Assembly (NCBI RefSeq): GCF_036246005.1
Contig: NZ_CP109171.1
Coordinates: forward strand, 4,824,001 to 4,888,000
Length of the DNA stretch: 64,000 nucleotides
Source: Streptomyces sp. NBC_01723
Lineage (GTDB): Bacteria; Actinomycetota; Actinomycetes; Streptomycetales; Streptomycetaceae
Direction of reading: 5' to 3'
Below the pieces are notes generated by a model. That model made no database searches. It saw only the letters and a list, made by a program, of their open reading frames with translations, and was not told the DNA's origin. The position numbers and the translations under genes were made by a program. Below are positions 1-13,459 of the stretch, piece after piece (the first letter of the stretch is position 1; each line of letters opens with the position of its first letter).

Positions 1-106
1 GATCAACGAGATCAACCCGGACTCGAAGAAGGTCAAGGGCCTCGTCGAGATCTTCGGCCGCGAGACCCCGGTCGAGCTGAGCTTCGACCAGATCCAGAAG
101 AACTAG
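1..106 (+). CDS. nusG: Transcription termination/antitermination protein NusG, C-terminal end (partial)
   Basis: The window opens inside a reading frame (codons begin at base 2) that encodes the last 34 residues of NusG and stops with TAG at 104-106. The visible part is the KOW domain end ([18 protein letters not shown]). In the family this domain contacts Rho or ribosomal protein S10 and couples RNA polymerase to other machinery. The order nusG-rplK-rplA is standard in bacteria and supports the call. The N-terminal NGN domain lies outside the window. Confidence 0.93.
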   Translation, partial: INEINPDSKKVKGLVEIFGRETPVELSFDQIQKN

Positions 107-138
107 TTCGTCACAGGTTCGGCTGGAGCCACAGCGTC

Positions 139-187
139 CGAGCAGGTCAGGCCCTCGTGCGAGCGGGCGCCTGACCTGCTCGGTTTT
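139..187 (+). terminator. Rho-independent terminator after nusG
   Basis: A perfect 13-bp stem (139-151 with 170-182) is followed by GGTTTTTGG. The T-run makes this one of the most classical terminators in the window. It separates nusG from rplK-rplA. Confidence 0.85.
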
Positions 188-214
188 TGGCCGCGCATCT
201 ATACCCGCTATCGT
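187..214 (+). promoter_or_regulatory. Candidate rplK promoter
   Basis: TTGGCC (187-192) and TATCGT (209-214) are separated by 16 bases, directly after the nusG terminator and about 70 bases before rplK. They resemble a principal-sigma (HrdB-type) promoter. In other bacteria L1 binds the leader of the rplKA mRNA; I did not identify that site here. Confidence 0.45.
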
Positions 215-285
215 TGTGCGGTATGCCTGTGTCCGGGTAGCTCCCGAACGCGGGCAGGACCCGAATCGAAAGGACCCGGAGAGCT

Positions 286-720
286 ATGCCTCCCAAGAAG
301 AAGAAGGTCACGGGGCTCATCAAGCTCCAGATCCAGGCCGGTGCCGCCAACCCGGCTCCGCCGGTCGGCCCCGCGCTGGGTCAGCACGGCGTGAACATCA
401 TGGAGTTCTGCAAGGCCTACAACGCCGCGACCGAGTCGCAGCGTGGCTGGGTCATCCCCGTGGAGATCACGGTCTACGAGGACCGTTCCTTCACCTTCAT
501 CACCAAGACCCCGCCGGCCGCGAAGATGATCCTCAAGGCCGCGGGTGTGGAGAAGGGCTCCGGCGAGCCGCACAAGACCAAGGTCGCGAAGATCACGCGT
601 GACCAGGTCCGTGAGATCGCCACCACCAAGATGCCCGACCTCAACGCCAACGACCTGGACCAGGCGGAGAAGATCATCGCCGGTACCGCCCGTTCCATGG
701 GCGTCACGGTCGAGGGCTGA
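286..720 (+). CDS. rplK: 50S ribosomal protein L11
   Basis: This 144-residue protein is L11 of the 50S GTPase-associated centre, which binds the 1070 region of 23S rRNA together with L10/L12. The N-terminal domain carries the proline-rich loop ([15 protein letters not shown], about residues 22-36), where thiopeptides and RelA-dependent signalling act in the family. The RNA-binding C-terminal domain follows. The ATG at 286 has AAAGGA upstream. It sits between nusG and rplA, as usual. Confidence 0.98.
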
Positions 721-801
721 CCTCCACCCCCGTAAGCAAGCAGTAGTGGCAGGGCCGGCTCGGCCCGCACCACGACTCCTCAGAAGCCAACAGGAGCAGT
801 A

Positions 802-1527
802 GTGAGCAAGCGCAGCAAGTCTCTCCGCGCTGCGGACGCCAAGATCGACCGGGACAAGCTCTACGCCCCGCTCGAGGCCGTCCGTCTCGCCAAGGAGACC
901 TCCACGAGCAAGTTCGACGGCACCGTCGAGGTCGCCTTCCGCCTGGGTGTCGACCCGCGCAAGGCCGACCAGATGGTCCGTGGCACCGTGAACCTCCCGC
1001 ACGGCACCGGCAAGACCGCCCGGGTCCTGGTCTTCGCGACCGGCGACCGTGCCGAGGCCGCGCGTGCCGCGGGCGCCGACATCGTCGGCGCCGACGAACT
1101 GATCGACGAGGTGTCGAAGGGCCGTCTGGACTTCGACGCCGTCGTCGCCACCCCGGACCTCATGGGCAAGGTCGGCCGCCTCGGCCGCGTGCTCGGTCCC
1201 CGTGGTCTCATGCCGAACCCCAAGACCGGCACCGTGACCCCGGACGTCGCCAAGGCTGTCAACGACATCAAGGGCGGCAAGATCGAGTTCCGCGTCGACA
1301 AGCACTCGAACCTGCACTTCATCATCGGCAAGACGTCGTTCGACGACACCAAGCTGGTGGAGAACTACGGCGCGGCGCTGGAGGAGATCCTCCGTCTCAA
1401 GCCGTCCGCCGCGAAGGGCCGGTACATCAAGAAGGCCGCGATCAGCACCACGATCGGCCCCGGCATCCCGGTCGACTCCAACCGCACCCGCAACCTCCTC
1501 ACCGAGGAGGACCCGGCGGCGGTCTGA
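802..1527 (+). CDS. rplA: 50S ribosomal protein L1
   Basis: This 241-residue L1 protein of the mobile ribosomal stalk binds 23S rRNA near the E site, and in many bacteria also represses its own operon mRNA. The GTG start follows AGGAG by about 6 bases. The conserved segment [15 protein letters not shown] is seen near residues 130-145. It is co-transcribed with rplK across an 81-base gap. Confidence 0.98.
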   Translation: MSKRSKSLRAADAKIDRDKLYAPLEAVRLAKETSTSKFDGTVEVAFRLGVDPRKADQMVRGTVNLPHGTGKTARVLVFATGDRAEAARAAGADIVGADELIDEVSKGRLDFDAVVATPDLMGKVGRLGRVLGPRGLMPNPKTGTVTPDVAKAVNDIKGGKIEFRVDKHSNLHFIIGKTSFDDTKLVENYGAALEEILRLKPSAAKGRYIKKAAISTTIGPGIPVDSNRTRNLLTEEDPAAV

Positions 1528-1551
1528 GCCAACGGCTCGCCCAACCGGTTC

Positions 1552-1590
1552 ACGGGCCCCGCACCTCCGAGGTGCGGGGCCCGTCCCTTT
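1552..1590 (+). terminator. Terminator after rplA
   Basis: A perfect 15-bp stem (1552-1566 with 1570-1584) with a 3-base loop is followed by CCCTTTT. It ends the rplKA transcript before the lipoprotein genes. Confidence 0.85.
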
Positions 1591-1671
1591 TCCCGCGACC
1601 CTGGGCTAGCGTGCGGGCAGGGGACCCCCGCACGAGGCGCAGGGGGCGCACGGGGCACAGGGGGTGGGCGG

Positions 1672-2508
1672 ATGAGGGGCACGACGGTACGCCGTACGGT
1701 CGTCTCGGTCGCGGTGTCGGTCATGCTGGCGGGCGTCACCGCCTGCACGTCCTCCGGGGACCCCGCCGCCCCGGCCTCCCCGGCTCCGCGGTCCTCAACG
1801 CCGGCGTCCTCCGGCCCTCCGGCCCTCACCGGTCCTTCGGCCGACGCCCTGCACGCCGTCGAGCGGGCGACCGGCCGGGCGGGTTCGGCGCGGGTGGAGT
1901 CCACGACCGTGATGGGCAGCGAGCTGTCCCTGGAGGCCACCGGCGCCCTCGGCTGGCACGACGGCCTCACCGGCACCCTCATGATCACGTACACCGGCGG
2001 CACCACCGCCGAGACGATGCGCCGGCTGGGCACCACCGCGATGGAGGCCCGGTACCTGGCCGACGCCTACTACGCCCGCATGGGCGACGAGTTCGCCGCC
2101 CGGGTCGGCGGCCGGCACTGGATCAAGTACGTCTACGCCGACCTGGAGGACCTCGGCGGCGGCGCGGGCGCCGGGTTCGCGGACCAGATGCGCAACACCA
2201 CGCCCCACCAGGCGGTGAAGCAGCTGCTGACCGCCAAGGACGTGCGCAAAGTGGGTGAGGAGAAGACGCGCGGCCGACGCGCCACCCACTGGTCCGGCAC
2301 GGTCGGCGGGCCCACCGCCCAGACCGTCGACATCTGGGTCGACGACCGGAACCTGCTGGTCAAGAAGGTCGAGCGGGGGCGGACGAAGACCGGGGAGCTG
2401 ACGCAGACCGCGTACTACAGCGACTACGGCGTCGAGGTCTCCGCCGAGCGCCCCCCGGCCGCGGACACGGCCGACTTCAAGGAACTGCTGGCGGCGCAGG
2501 ACCGCTAG
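1672..2508 (+). CDS. Secreted lipoprotein (LppX/LprAFG-like fold suspected)
   Basis: This 278-residue protein has a signal peptide with twin arginines, a hydrophobic stretch and a lipobox (LAGVTAC) placing the acylated cysteine at residue 25. A Ser/Pro/Ala linker follows, then a folded domain without recognisable catalytic motifs. It is paralogous to the next gene: both have a TAKDV/GAKDV-KVG segment, a DIWVDD/DTWIDG segment and a final DTxDxxEL/M-like stretch. The pattern resembles mycobacterial LppX/LprG-type lipid-binding lipoproteins, but that is inference. It is probably anchored on the outer face of the membrane. Confidence 0.8.
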   Translation: MRGTTVRRTVVSVAVSVMLAGVTACTSSGDPAAPASPAPRSSTPASSGPPALTGPSADALHAVERATGRAGSARVESTTVMGSELSLEATGALGWHDGLTGTLMITYTGGTTAETMRRLGTTAMEARYLADAYYARMGDEFAARVGGRHWIKYVYADLEDLGGGAGAGFADQMRNTTPHQAVKQLLTAKDVRKVGEEKTRGRRATHWSGTVGGPTAQTVDIWVDDRNLLVKKVERGRTKTGELTQTAYYSDYGVEVSAERPPAADTADFKELLAAQDR

Positions 2509-2636
2509 CGGGAAATCACAAGATCATTCGAACCATCTCGGATACGCTCGCGTCCTTGATGTGGAGATCCGATGTGCGCCGGCTGTGCGTCTGCTGCGCG
2601 TCACCTGTACTCCTTGAATCCTGTGGGGGGATACCG

Positions 2637-3482
2637 ATGAAGTCTTCCGTACGTGTGCCCGTGGGCGCCTCCGCGGCCGCGCTGCTCCTCGCCGCCGGAG
2701 CCGTGGGCTGTTCCGGCGGGACCGACGAGTCCCCGGAGATGACGCCCGCGGCGGCCGTCGCCAAGGCGGCGAAGAACACCGAGGAGATCGACTCCATCCG
2801 TTACCGGATGACCGGCCGGGCGCCCGAGGAGGGCCGCGTCAAGGCCGAGGCGCAGATGCGGATCAAGCCCACGCTCGCGATGAGCATGAAGATGACGGCG
2901 CTGGACCAGGGCGGCGGCCAGAGCGCGGAGATCCGGCTCGTCGACAAGGCGATGTACATCGGCGGCGGCGCCGAGGCCGCCAAGGAGATGGACGGCAAGA
3001 GCTGGATGAAGTTCGACCTGGCCGCGCTGGGCGCCGACGGCGAGGAACTGGACCAGCTGGGCGGCGCCTCCCAGGCCGACAAGAACCCGGCGACCGAGTC
3101 CACCTTCCTCACCGGGGCCAAGGACGTCGAGAAGGTCGGTGCCGAGACCGTCGACGGCGTCGAGACCACCCACTACAAGGGCACGATCACCCTCGCCGAC
3201 CTGGAGAAGTCCCTCGCCGACGAGGACGAGGCCACCCGGGAGAAGCGCCGGAAGAGCCTCGAGCAGTACGAGAAGATGGGCCTCGACAAGCTCACGATGG
3301 ACACGTGGATCGACGGCGACGAGCACACCAAGCAGTTCCGCATGCGCGGCGACGCCGCCAAGGGCCCGCTGGACATGACCATCACCTTCCTGGGGTTCAA
3401 CGAGCCGGTGAAGGTCACCGCCCCGCCGGCCAAGGACACCGTCGACCTGGCCGAGATGATGAAGGAGTCCCAGCAGGGCTGA
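2637..3482 (+). CDS. Secreted lipoprotein, paralogue of the preceding gene
   Basis: This is a 281-residue lipoprotein. The ATG at 2637 is chosen over an in-frame upstream ATG at 2556 because it follows GGGGGG and gives a clean signal peptide ending in a lipobox (AGAVGC, Cys25). The body is rich in charged residues and matches the upstream lipoprotein in its last two thirds ([31 protein letters not shown]). The pair lies between rplA and rplJ inside a ribosomal cluster, with no obvious link to translation. A TACGCT hexamer at 2543-2548 could be a -10 of its own promoter, but no good -35 accompanies it. Confidence 0.82.
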   Translation: MKSSVRVPVGASAAALLLAAGAVGCSGGTDESPEMTPAAAVAKAAKNTEEIDSIRYRMTGRAPEEGRVKAEAQMRIKPTLAMSMKMTALDQGGGQSAEIRLVDKAMYIGGGAEAAKEMDGKSWMKFDLAALGADGEELDQLGGASQADKNPATESTFLTGAKDVEKVGAETVDGVETTHYKGTITLADLEKSLADEDEATREKRRKSLEQYEKMGLDKLTMDTWIDGDEHTKQFRMRGDAAKGPLDMTITFLGFNEPVKVTAPPAKDTVDLAEMMKESQQG

Positions 3483-3515
3483 GCCGCCCCCTCCGGGGTG
3501 GCGGCAGGGGCGGAT

Positions 3516-3545
3516 TTGCTTGACACTGCCCCGGTCCCGTACGCT
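3516..3545 (+). promoter_or_regulatory. Candidate rplJ promoter
   Basis: TTGACA (3520-3525) and TACGCT (3540-3545) lie close together just after the lipoprotein gene. Their spacing is only 14; the alternative -35 TTGCTT (3516-3521) gives 18. The hexamers look like the principal-sigma promoter, but the exact alignment is uncertain. A GC-rich hairpin without a T-run (3483-3505) lies just upstream. Confidence 0.5.
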
Positions 3546-3789
3546 TCCACAGAAGCCAAAGACCGCTGGTCGTTGCCGTGTGCTCGTTGGAGGACACGGT
3601 GGCCGAAGGATCCGCTGAACTGCGGACGACCCGCGCAGGTGACTGTGGATGAGCTCCCGGAGTCCGCGCCTCGTGCGCGTGAGCGACGGTCGAGCCACGC
3701 CCCGTGCGCCTGCGCCGGGGCGTTTCGTTTTCCCCAGTCCTCCTTCGGGTCCGCGCGGTCCGAATCACCCGGAAGGAGGCCGAGGCTCT
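3546..3789 (+). promoter_or_regulatory. Long rplJ leader (L10-type autoregulatory leader)
   Basis: The 307-base gap 3483-3789 holds a promoter and then about 240 bases of structured leader before rplJ. In bacteria the L10-(L12) complex binds such leaders to repress translation of rplJL. The position, length and base-paired content fit, but I have not folded the RNA. It contains the attenuator-like hairpin listed separately and ends in a strong ribosome-binding site (AAGGAGG, 3772-3778). Confidence 0.55.
3697..3731 (+). terminator. Attenuator-like terminator inside the rplJ leader
   Basis: A 7-bp outer stem ACGCCCC/GGGGCGT (3697-3703 with 3717-3723), with further GC pairing inside, is followed by TTCGTTTT. 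It precedes the rplJ ribosome-binding site by only about 40 bases, so it would stop transcription before the gene unless countered. Confidence 0.6.
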
Positions 3790-4320
3790 ATGGCGACGCC
3801 CGACAAGGCTGCCGCGGTTGCCGAGCTGACGGACAAGTTCCGCAGCTCCAACGCCGCCGTGCTGACCGAGTACCGCGGTCTCACCGTGGCGCAGCTCAAG
3901 ACGCTGCGCCGGTCGCTCGGTGAGAACGCCCAGTACGCCGTGGTGAAGAACACGCTGACCAAGATTGCGGCCAACGAGGCCGGGATCTCGACGCTGGACG
4001 ACCACTTCAATGGTCCGACGGCTGTCGCCTTCATCACCGGTGACCCGGTGGAGTCGGCGAAGGGTCTGCGCGACTTCGCCAAGGACAACCCCAACCTCGT
4101 CATCAAGGGCGGTGTCCTTGACGGCAAGGCGCTGTCCGCCGACGAGATCAAGAAGCTTGCGGACCTCGAGTCCCGCGAGGTTCTGCTCTCCAAGCTGGCC
4201 GGTGCCTTCAAGGCGAAGCAGTCCCAGGCTGCCTCCGTCTTCCAGGCGCTGCCCTCGAAGCTCGTCCGCACCGTGGACGCGCTCCGTGCCAAGCAGGACG
4301 AGCAGGGCGGTGCCGAGTAA
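3790..4320 (+). CDS. rplJ: 50S ribosomal protein L10
   Basis: This 176-residue L10 is the base of the ribosomal stalk: it binds 23S rRNA and L11 through its N-terminal domain and carries L7/L12 dimers on its C-terminal helix. The ATG at 3790 begins [13 protein letters not shown] and has AAGGAGG 12 bases upstream. An in-frame extension to 3649 lies in the leader and is rejected. It is followed by rplL after 117 bases. Confidence 0.97.
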   Translation: MATPDKAAAVAELTDKFRSSNAAVLTEYRGLTVAQLKTLRRSLGENAQYAVVKNTLTKIAANEAGISTLDDHFNGPTAVAFITGDPVESAKGLRDFAKDNPNLVIKGGVLDGKALSADEIKKLADLESREVLLSKLAGAFKAKQSQAASVFQALPSKLVRTVDALRAKQDEQGGAE

Positions 4321-4335
4321 TTCGGCTCGCTTTCT

Positions 4336-4365
4336 GATCCGGGCCGCCTGAGCGCGGCACGGATC
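4336..4365 (+). other. Hairpin between rplJ and rplL
   Basis: GATCCG...CGGATC arms with inner CCGC/GCGG pairing form a hairpin with one symmetric internal loop and no T-run. It could stabilise or be processed in the rplJL mRNA; rplL must be made in excess over rplJ. Confidence 0.5.
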
Positions 4366-4437
4366 GCAGCGGGCCGACGTACGCCCGCCTCACCCCGTAC
4401 ATCCGGCACCTGCCGAATTAGTGGAAGGACCGCCATC

Positions 4438-4827
4438 ATGGCGAAGCTCAGCCAGGACGACCTGCTCGCCCAGTTCGAGGAGATGACCCTCATCGAGCTC
4501 TCCGAGTTCGTGAAGGCCTTCGAGGAGAAGTTCGACGTCACCGCCGCCGCTGCCGCGCCGGTCGTCGTCGCCGGTGGTGCCGCTGGTGGCGCCGCTGCCG
4601 AGGCCGAGGCCGAGCAGGACGAGTTCGACGTCATCCTCACGGGTGCCGGCGACAAGAAGATCCAGGTCATCAAGGTCGTGCGCGAGCTGACCTCCCTGGG
4701 TCTGAAGGAGGCCAAGGACCTCGTGGACGGCGCCCCGAAGCCCGTCCTCGAGAAGGTCGCCAAGGACGCCGCCGAGAAGGCCGCCGAGTCCCTCAAGGGC
4801 GCCGGCGCCTCCGTCGAGGTCAAGTAA
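4438..4827 (+). CDS. rplL: 50S ribosomal protein L7/L12
   Basis: This 129-residue stalk protein recruits translation GTPases. An N-terminal dimerisation helix pair is followed by an Ala/Gly-rich hinge (about residues 38-60) and the compact C-terminal domain with [19 protein letters not shown] precedes the ATG. A 588-base gap follows before rpoB. Confidence 0.98.
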   Translation: MAKLSQDDLLAQFEEMTLIELSEFVKAFEEKFDVTAAAAAPVVVAGGAAGGAAAEAEAEQDEFDVILTGAGDKKIQVIKVVRELTSLGLKEAKDLVDGAPKPVLEKVAKDAAEKAAESLKGAGASVEVK

Positions 4828-4874
4828 GACCACGAAGGCACCACGGATCCGTCAGGGTCTGTAACGCCGTAGCA

Positions 4875-4912
4875 CCGAAGAGCGATCATCCATCCGGGTG
4901 GTCGCTCTTCGG
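4875..4912 (+). other. Long hairpin in the rplL-rpoB gap (attenuator or processing site)
   Basis: A 17-bp stem (4875-4891 with 4896-4912, two G-T wobbles) lies 47 bases after the rplL stop, with no T-run. In E. coli the rplL-rpoB interval holds an attenuator and an RNase III site; a similar role here is inferred from position and shape only. Confidence 0.6.
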
Positions 4913-4939
4913 CGTTCCGGGGGTCCGGCGGCGGCTGCC

Positions 4940-4967
4940 TTGCACGCGTGACGGCGGAGAGTATGGT
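4940..4967 (+). promoter_or_regulatory. Candidate upstream rpoB promoter
   Basis: TTGCAC (4940-4945) and TATGGT (4962-4967) are 16 bases apart, directly after the rplL-rpoB hairpin. This is a reasonable principal-sigma pair that would give rpoB a leader of about 440 bases. Confidence 0.4.
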
Positions 4968-5203
4968 GATCTTCGTTGTGCCGTCGCCTGGGCCCTGAGA
5001 GCCCCTGGCGACAACCGGTTTGGGCAAGGGGGGCCTTGACGAACCGCACGCAGCGCGCAATTCTCAGGGCGTCGTCACAAGGATCCGAATCCGAGGCATG
5101 GATCGACGGCGAAGAGGGCAGTATCTGGGTGCGTTGAGGGCGAGGCCTTGCCGCACAGGTGGTGAGAACAACGAGGAGTGAACACGGTCCCCGAGAACCG
5201 CAC

Positions 5204-5232
5204 TGGACATCAGTGTGCCAAGTGGCTACACT
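5204..5232 (+). promoter_or_regulatory. rpoB promoter
   Basis: TGGACA (5204-5209) and TACACT (5227-5232) are separated by exactly 17 bases. This is the best promoter match in the 588-base interval 4828-5415 and would start transcription about 180 bases before rpoB. The rest of the interval holds no gene. Confidence 0.65.
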
Positions 5233-5415
5233 GACCCTTTGCGCTGCCTGTTAGCTGCCCCCTGCCCGTCACCAGGGGTCCGCCCTCGCCCGAGCACTGA
5301 CGACCAGAGCATGCCCGACCTGGCTCTTTAGCCACATCTGGCACCCCCTGTCTTAGTGCACGGAAGAGGGACCGGTACGCGCGTAGTGAGTCCGAGCCCT
5401 CGGAAGGACCCCCTC

Positions 5416-8400
5416 TTGGCCGCCTCGCGCAATGCCTCGACCGCGAATACGAACAACGCTGCCAGCACCGCCCCGCTGCGCATCTCCTTTGCAAAGATCA
5501 AGGAGCCCCTCGAGGTTCCGAACCTTCTCGCGCTGCAAACCGAGAGCTTTGACTGGCTGCTCGGCAACGACGCGTGGAAGGCTCGCGTCGAGTCGGCTCT
5601 GGAGTCCGGTCAGGACGTCCCCACCAAGTCCGGTCTGGAAGAGATCTTCGAGGAGATCTCGCCGATCGAGGACTTCTCCGGGTCGATGTCGCTGACGTTC
5701 CGCGACCACCGTTTCGAGCCTCCGAAGAACAGCATCGACGAGTGCAAGGACCGCGACTTCACGTACGCGGCCCCGCTCTTCGTCACCGCCGAGTTCACCA
5801 ACAACGAGACCGGCGAGATCAAGTCCCAGACGGTCTTCATGGGCGACTTCCCGCTCATGACCAACAAGGGCACCTTCGTCATCAACGGCACCGAGCGTGT
5901 CGTGGTCTCGCAGCTGGTCCGTTCGCCCGGCGTCTACTTCGACTCCTCCATCGACAAGACGTCCGACAAGGACATCTTCTCCGCCAAGATCATCCCGTCC
6001 CGGGGTGCCTGGCTGGAGATGGAGATCGACAAGCGCGACATGGTCGGTGTCCGCATCGACCGCAAGCGCAAGCAGTCCGTGACCGTCCTGCTCAAGGCGC
6101 TCGGTTGGACCACCGAGCAGATCCTCGAGGAGTTCGGCGAGTACGAGTCCATGCGCGCCACCCTGGAGAAGGACCACACCCAGGGCCAGGACGACGCGCT
6201 GCTCGACATCTACCGCAAGCTGCGTCCGGGCGAGCCCCCCACCCGTGAGGCCGCGCAGACGCTGCTGGAGAACCTGTACTTCAACCCGAAGCGCTACGAC
6301 CTCGCCAAGGTCGGCCGCTACAAGGTCAACAAGAAGCTCGGCGCGGACGAGCCGCTGGACGCCGGCGTGCTCACCACCGACGACGTCATCGCCACCATCA
6401 AGTACCTGGTGAAGCTGCACGCCGGTGAGACCGAGACGGTCGGCGAGTCGGGCCGGGAGATCGTCGTCGAGACCGACGACATCGACCACTTCGGCAACCG
6501 CCGCATCCGCAACGTCGGCGAGCTGATCCAGAACCAGGTCCGTACGGGTCTCGCCCGTATGGAGCGCGTCGTGCGCGAGCGCATGACCACCCAGGACGTC
6601 GAGGCGATCACGCCGCAGACCCTGATCAACATCCGGCCGGTCGTCGCCTCCATCAAGGAGTTCTTCGGCACCAGCCAGCTGTCCCAGTTCATGGACCAGA
6701 ACAACCCGCTGTCGGGGCTGACGCACAAGCGGCGTCTGAACGCCCTCGGCCCGGGTGGTCTCTCCCGTGAGCGGGCCGGCTTCGAGGTCCGTGACGTTCA
6801 CCCGTCGCACTACGGCCGCATGTGCCCGATCGAGACGCCCGAAGGCCCGAACATCGGTCTGATCGGTTCGCTCGCCTCGTACGGCCGGATCAACCCGTTC
6901 GGCTTCATCGAGACGCCGTACCGCAAGGTCGTCGACGGCCAGGTCACCGACGAGGTGGACTACCTGACCGCCGACGAGGAGGACCGCTTCGTCATCGCGC
7001 AGGCCAACGCCACGCTCAACGACGACATGCGCTTCTCCGAGGCCCGCGTCCTGGTCCGCCGTCGTGGCGGCGAGGTCGACTACGTCCCCGGTGACGACGT
7101 CGACTACATGGACGTCTCGCCGCGCCAGATGGTGTCGGTCGCGACCGCGATGATCCCGTTCCTGGAGCACGACGACGCCAACCGTGCCCTCATGGGCGCG
7201 AACATGATGCGTCAGGCCGTGCCGCTCATCAAGAGCGAGTCCCCGCTCGTCGGCACCGGCATGGAGTACCGCTCCGCCGCCGACGCCGGTGACGTGGTCA
7301 AGGCCGAGAAGGCGGGTGTGGTCCAGGAGGTCTCCGCCGACTACATCACCACCACCAACGACGACGGCACGTACATCACGTACCGCCTGGCCAAGTTCTC
7401 CCGGTCCAACCAGGGCACCTCGGTCAACCAGAAGGTCATCGTCGCCGAGGGCGACCGGATCATCGAGGGCCAGGTCCTGGCCGACGGTCCGGCCACCGAG
7501 AACGGCGAGATGGCGCTCGGCAAGAACCTGCTGGTCGCGTTCATGCCGTGGGAGGGTCACAACTACGAGGACGCGATCATCCTGTCGCAGCGCCTCGTGC
7601 AGGACGACGTCCTCTCCTCGATCCACATCGAGGAGCACGAGGTCGACGCCCGTGACACCAAGCTCGGCCCCGAGGAGATCACCCGGGACATCCCGAACGT
7701 CTCCGAGGAGGTCCTCGCCGACCTCGACGAGCGCGGCATCATCCGTATCGGTGCCGAGGTCGTCGCCGGCGACATCCTCGTCGGCAAGGTCACGCCCAAG
7801 GGTGAGACCGAGCTGACCCCGGAGGAGCGCCTGCTCCGCGCGATCTTCGGTGAGAAGGCGCGCGAGGTGCGCGACACCTCCCTGAAGGTGCCGCACGGTG
7901 AGATCGGCAAGGTCATCGGCGTCCGCGTCTTCGACCGCGAGGAGGGCGACGAGCTTCCCCCCGGTGTGAACCAGCTGGTGCGCGTGTACGTGGCGCAGAA
8001 GCGCAAGATCACCGACGGTGACAAGCTCGCCGGCCGCCACGGCAACAAGGGCGTCATCTCCAAGATCAACCCGATCGAGGACATGCCGTTCCTGGAGGAC
8101 GGCACGCCCGTCGACATCATCCTCAACCCGCTGGGTGTCCCGTCCCGAATGAACCCGGGACAGGTCCTGGAGATCCACCTCGGCTGGCTCGCCAGCCGCG
8201 GCTGGGACGTCTCCGGCCTCGCGGAGGAGTGGGCGCAGCGCCTCCAGGCCATCGGCGCCGACAAGGTCGAGCCCGGCACCAACGTCGCCACCCCGGTCTT
8301 CGACGGTGCGCGCGAGGACGAGCTGGCCGGCCTGCTCCAGCACACCATCCCGAACCGCGACGGCGAGCGCATGGTGCTCCCGACCGGCAAGGCGCGGCTG

Positions 8401-8901
8401 TTCGACGGCCGCAGCGGTGAGCCGTTCCCGGACCCGATCTCGGTCGGGTACATGTACATCCTCAAGCTGCACCACCTGGTCGACGACAAGCTGCACGCCC
8501 GGTCGACCGGCCCGTACTCGATGATCACCCAGCAGCCGCTGGGTGGTAAGGCCCAGTTCGGTGGCCAGCGCTTCGGTGAGATGGAGGTGTGGGCGCTGGA
8601 GGCATACGGCGCCGCGTACGCCCTCCAGGAGCTGCTGACGATCAAGTCCGACGACGTGACCGGCCGCGTGAAGGTCTACGAGGCCATCGTCAAGGGCGAG
8701 AACATCCCTGAGCCCGGCATCCCCGAGTCCTTCAAGGTGCTCATCAAGGAGATGCAGTCCCTGTGCCTCAACGTGGAGGTGCTGTCCTCGGACGGCATGT
8801 CCATCGAGATGCGTGACACCGACGAGGACGTCTTCCGCGCCGCGGAGGAGCTTGGCATCGACCTGTCCCGGCGCGAGCCGAGCAGCGTCGAAGAGGTCTG
8901 A
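5416..8901 (+). CDS. rpoB: DNA-directed RNA polymerase subunit beta
   Basis: This 1161-residue beta subunit forms one half of the RNA polymerase cleft and the rifampicin pocket. I place the start at the TTG at 5416 (GGAAGG 8 bases upstream, protein begins [13 protein letters not shown]), not at the upstream in-frame start at 5356. With this numbering the rifampicin cluster has Asp427, Ser433, His437 and Arg440, the residues I recall as the classical resistance positions in Streptomyces. Residue 442, equivalent to E. coli Ser531, is Asn (codon AAC at 6739-6741). The active-site segment [15 protein letters not shown] is intact. It is followed by rpoC after 97 bases. Confidence 0.98.
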   Translation: MAASRNASTANTNNAASTAPLRISFAKIKEPLEVPNLLALQTESFDWLLGNDAWKARVESALESGQDVPTKSGLEEIFEEISPIEDFSGSMSLTFRDHRFEPPKNSIDECKDRDFTYAAPLFVTAEFTNNETGEIKSQTVFMGDFPLMTNKGTFVINGTERVVVSQLVRSPGVYFDSSIDKTSDKDIFSAKIIPSRGAWLEMEIDKRDMVGVRIDRKRKQSVTVLLKALGWTTEQILEEFGEYESMRATLEKDHTQGQDDALLDIYRKLRPGEPPTREAAQTLLENLYFNPKRYDLAKVGRYKVNKKLGADEPLDAGVLTTDDVIATIKYLVKLHAGETETVGESGREIVVETDDIDHFGNRRIRNVGELIQNQVRTGLARMERVVRERMTTQDVEAITPQTLINIRPVVASIKEFFGTSQLSQFMDQNNPLSGLTHKRRLNALGPGGLSRERAGFEVRDVHPSHYGRMCPIETPEGPNIGLIGSLASYGRINPFGFIETPYRKVVDGQVTDEVDYLTADEEDRFVIAQANATLNDDMRFSEARVLVRRRGGEVDYVPGDDVDYMDVSPRQMVSVATAMIPFLEHDDANRALMGANMMRQAVPLIKSESPLVGTGMEYRSAADAGDVVKAEKAGVVQEVSADYITTTNDDGTYITYRLAKFSRSNQGTSVNQKVIVAEGDRIIEGQVLADGPATENGEMALGKNLLVAFMPWEGHNYEDAIILSQRLVQDDVLSSIHIEEHEVDARDTKLGPEEITRDIPNVSEEVLADLDERGIIRIGAEVVAGDILVGKVTPKGETELTPEERLLRAIFGEKAREVRDTSLKVPHGEIGKVIGVRVFDREEGDELPPGVNQLVRVYVAQKRKITDGDKLAGRHGNKGVISKINPIEDMPFLEDGTPVDIILNPLGVPSRMNPGQVLEIHLGWLASRGWDVSGLAEEWAQRLQAIGADKVEPGTNVATPVFDGAREDELAGLLQHTIPNRDGERMVLPTGKARLFDGRSGEPFPDPISVGYMYILKLHHLVDDKLHARSTGPYSMITQQPLGGKAQFGGQRFGEMEVWALEAYGAAYALQELLTIKSDDVTGRVKVYEAIVKGENIPEPGIPESFKVLIKEMQSLCLNVEVLSSDGMSIEMRDTDEDVFRAAEELGIDLSRREPSSVEEV

Positions 8902-8910
8902 CGGGAGTCA

Positions 8911-8939
8911 GGCGGGGCCTCTTCCGCAGAGGCCCCGCC
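8911..8939 (+). other. Hairpin between rpoB and rpoC
   Basis: A perfect 11-bp GC-rich stem (8911-8921 with 8929-8939) has a 7-base loop and no T-run. As rpoC must be co-expressed with rpoB, it is more likely an mRNA-stabilising or processing structure than a full terminator. Confidence 0.55.
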
Positions 8940-8998
8940 GACCCCGCGACCCCCGTTTCAGACCACAGACTTACAACCCTGAGAGGGATTGACGCATA

Positions 8999-12898
<3,900 letters not shown>

Positions 12899-12914
12899 GC
12901 GGTAGCAGATTGAG

Positions 12915-12952
12915 CGAAGGGCGGTCACCCCGTACGGGGTGACCGCCCTTCG
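12915..12952 (+). terminator. Terminator after rpoC
   Basis: A perfect 17-bp stem (12915-12931 with 12936-12952) is closed by a GTAC loop. There is no long T-run, as is common in Streptomyces. It ends the rpoBC operon. Confidence 0.8.
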
Positions 12953-13033
12953 GCGTGCGCGGACCGCAGGGAAGAATCACGAGGCGTCGTTCGTTCCGCC
13001 CGCCACCCGACCGCCGGCCCTGGGGAGTTGTCC

Positions 13034-13435
13034 ATGCTCGCGATAAGAATATTCCTCGTCGTCATGGTGTGCGGCTCGGCGTTGGTGCTGTGCACCAACC
13101 TGTACGCCCTGCGGAAGGCGAAGCGGCTGGAGTCCGCGGGTACCCGCGTCGAGGGCGAATGCGTCAGCCACTACTGGCCGAGCGGGGGCTACGTGGGCGC
13201 CGTCTGTACGTACTCCACAGGAGCCGGCCAGGAGCACACGGTCCGCTCGTCGAGGTACTCCGTCCCCCCGGTGGAGGTGGGTGACGTGGTGGAGGTCGTC
13301 CATGAGCCGGGGAGGCCGGAGCGCGCGTTGCTGCTGTTCGAGGCGGCCCGGCGGGTGGGGTACGACACAGCCCTGACGGCCGTCATGGGCGCGATGTGGG
13401 CGGCGGCGGTGACGGGGCTCCTCTTCACGCTGTGA
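13034..13435 (+). CDS. Small membrane protein, DUF3592-like
   Basis: This 133-residue protein has two hydrophobic segments (about 1-20 and 112-133) around a soluble beta-rich domain (GECVSHYWPSGGYVGAVCTY...VGDVVEVVHEPGRP). That arrangement is typical of DUF3592 proteins. I chose the ATG at 13034, 6 bases after GGGGAG, over the TTG at 13028, which is too close to it. It is an isolated gene between the rpoC terminator and a convergent glycosyltransferase. Its function is unknown. Confidence 0.7.
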   Translation: MLAIRIFLVVMVCGSALVLCTNLYALRKAKRLESAGTRVEGECVSHYWPSGGYVGAVCTYSTGAGQEHTVRSSRYSVPPVEVGDVVEVVHEPGRPERALLLFEAARRVGYDTALTAVMGAMWAAAVTGLLFTL

Positions 13436-13459
13436 CGGCGCCGCCGCACCGCGGGGTGC

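Noticed and set aside
5353..8496. Reverse-strand open frame of 1047 codons inside rpoB
   Set aside because: It is a shadow caused by strong G/C third-position bias in the rpoB frame. The product is a low-complexity Val/Asp/Leu-rich string with no domain.
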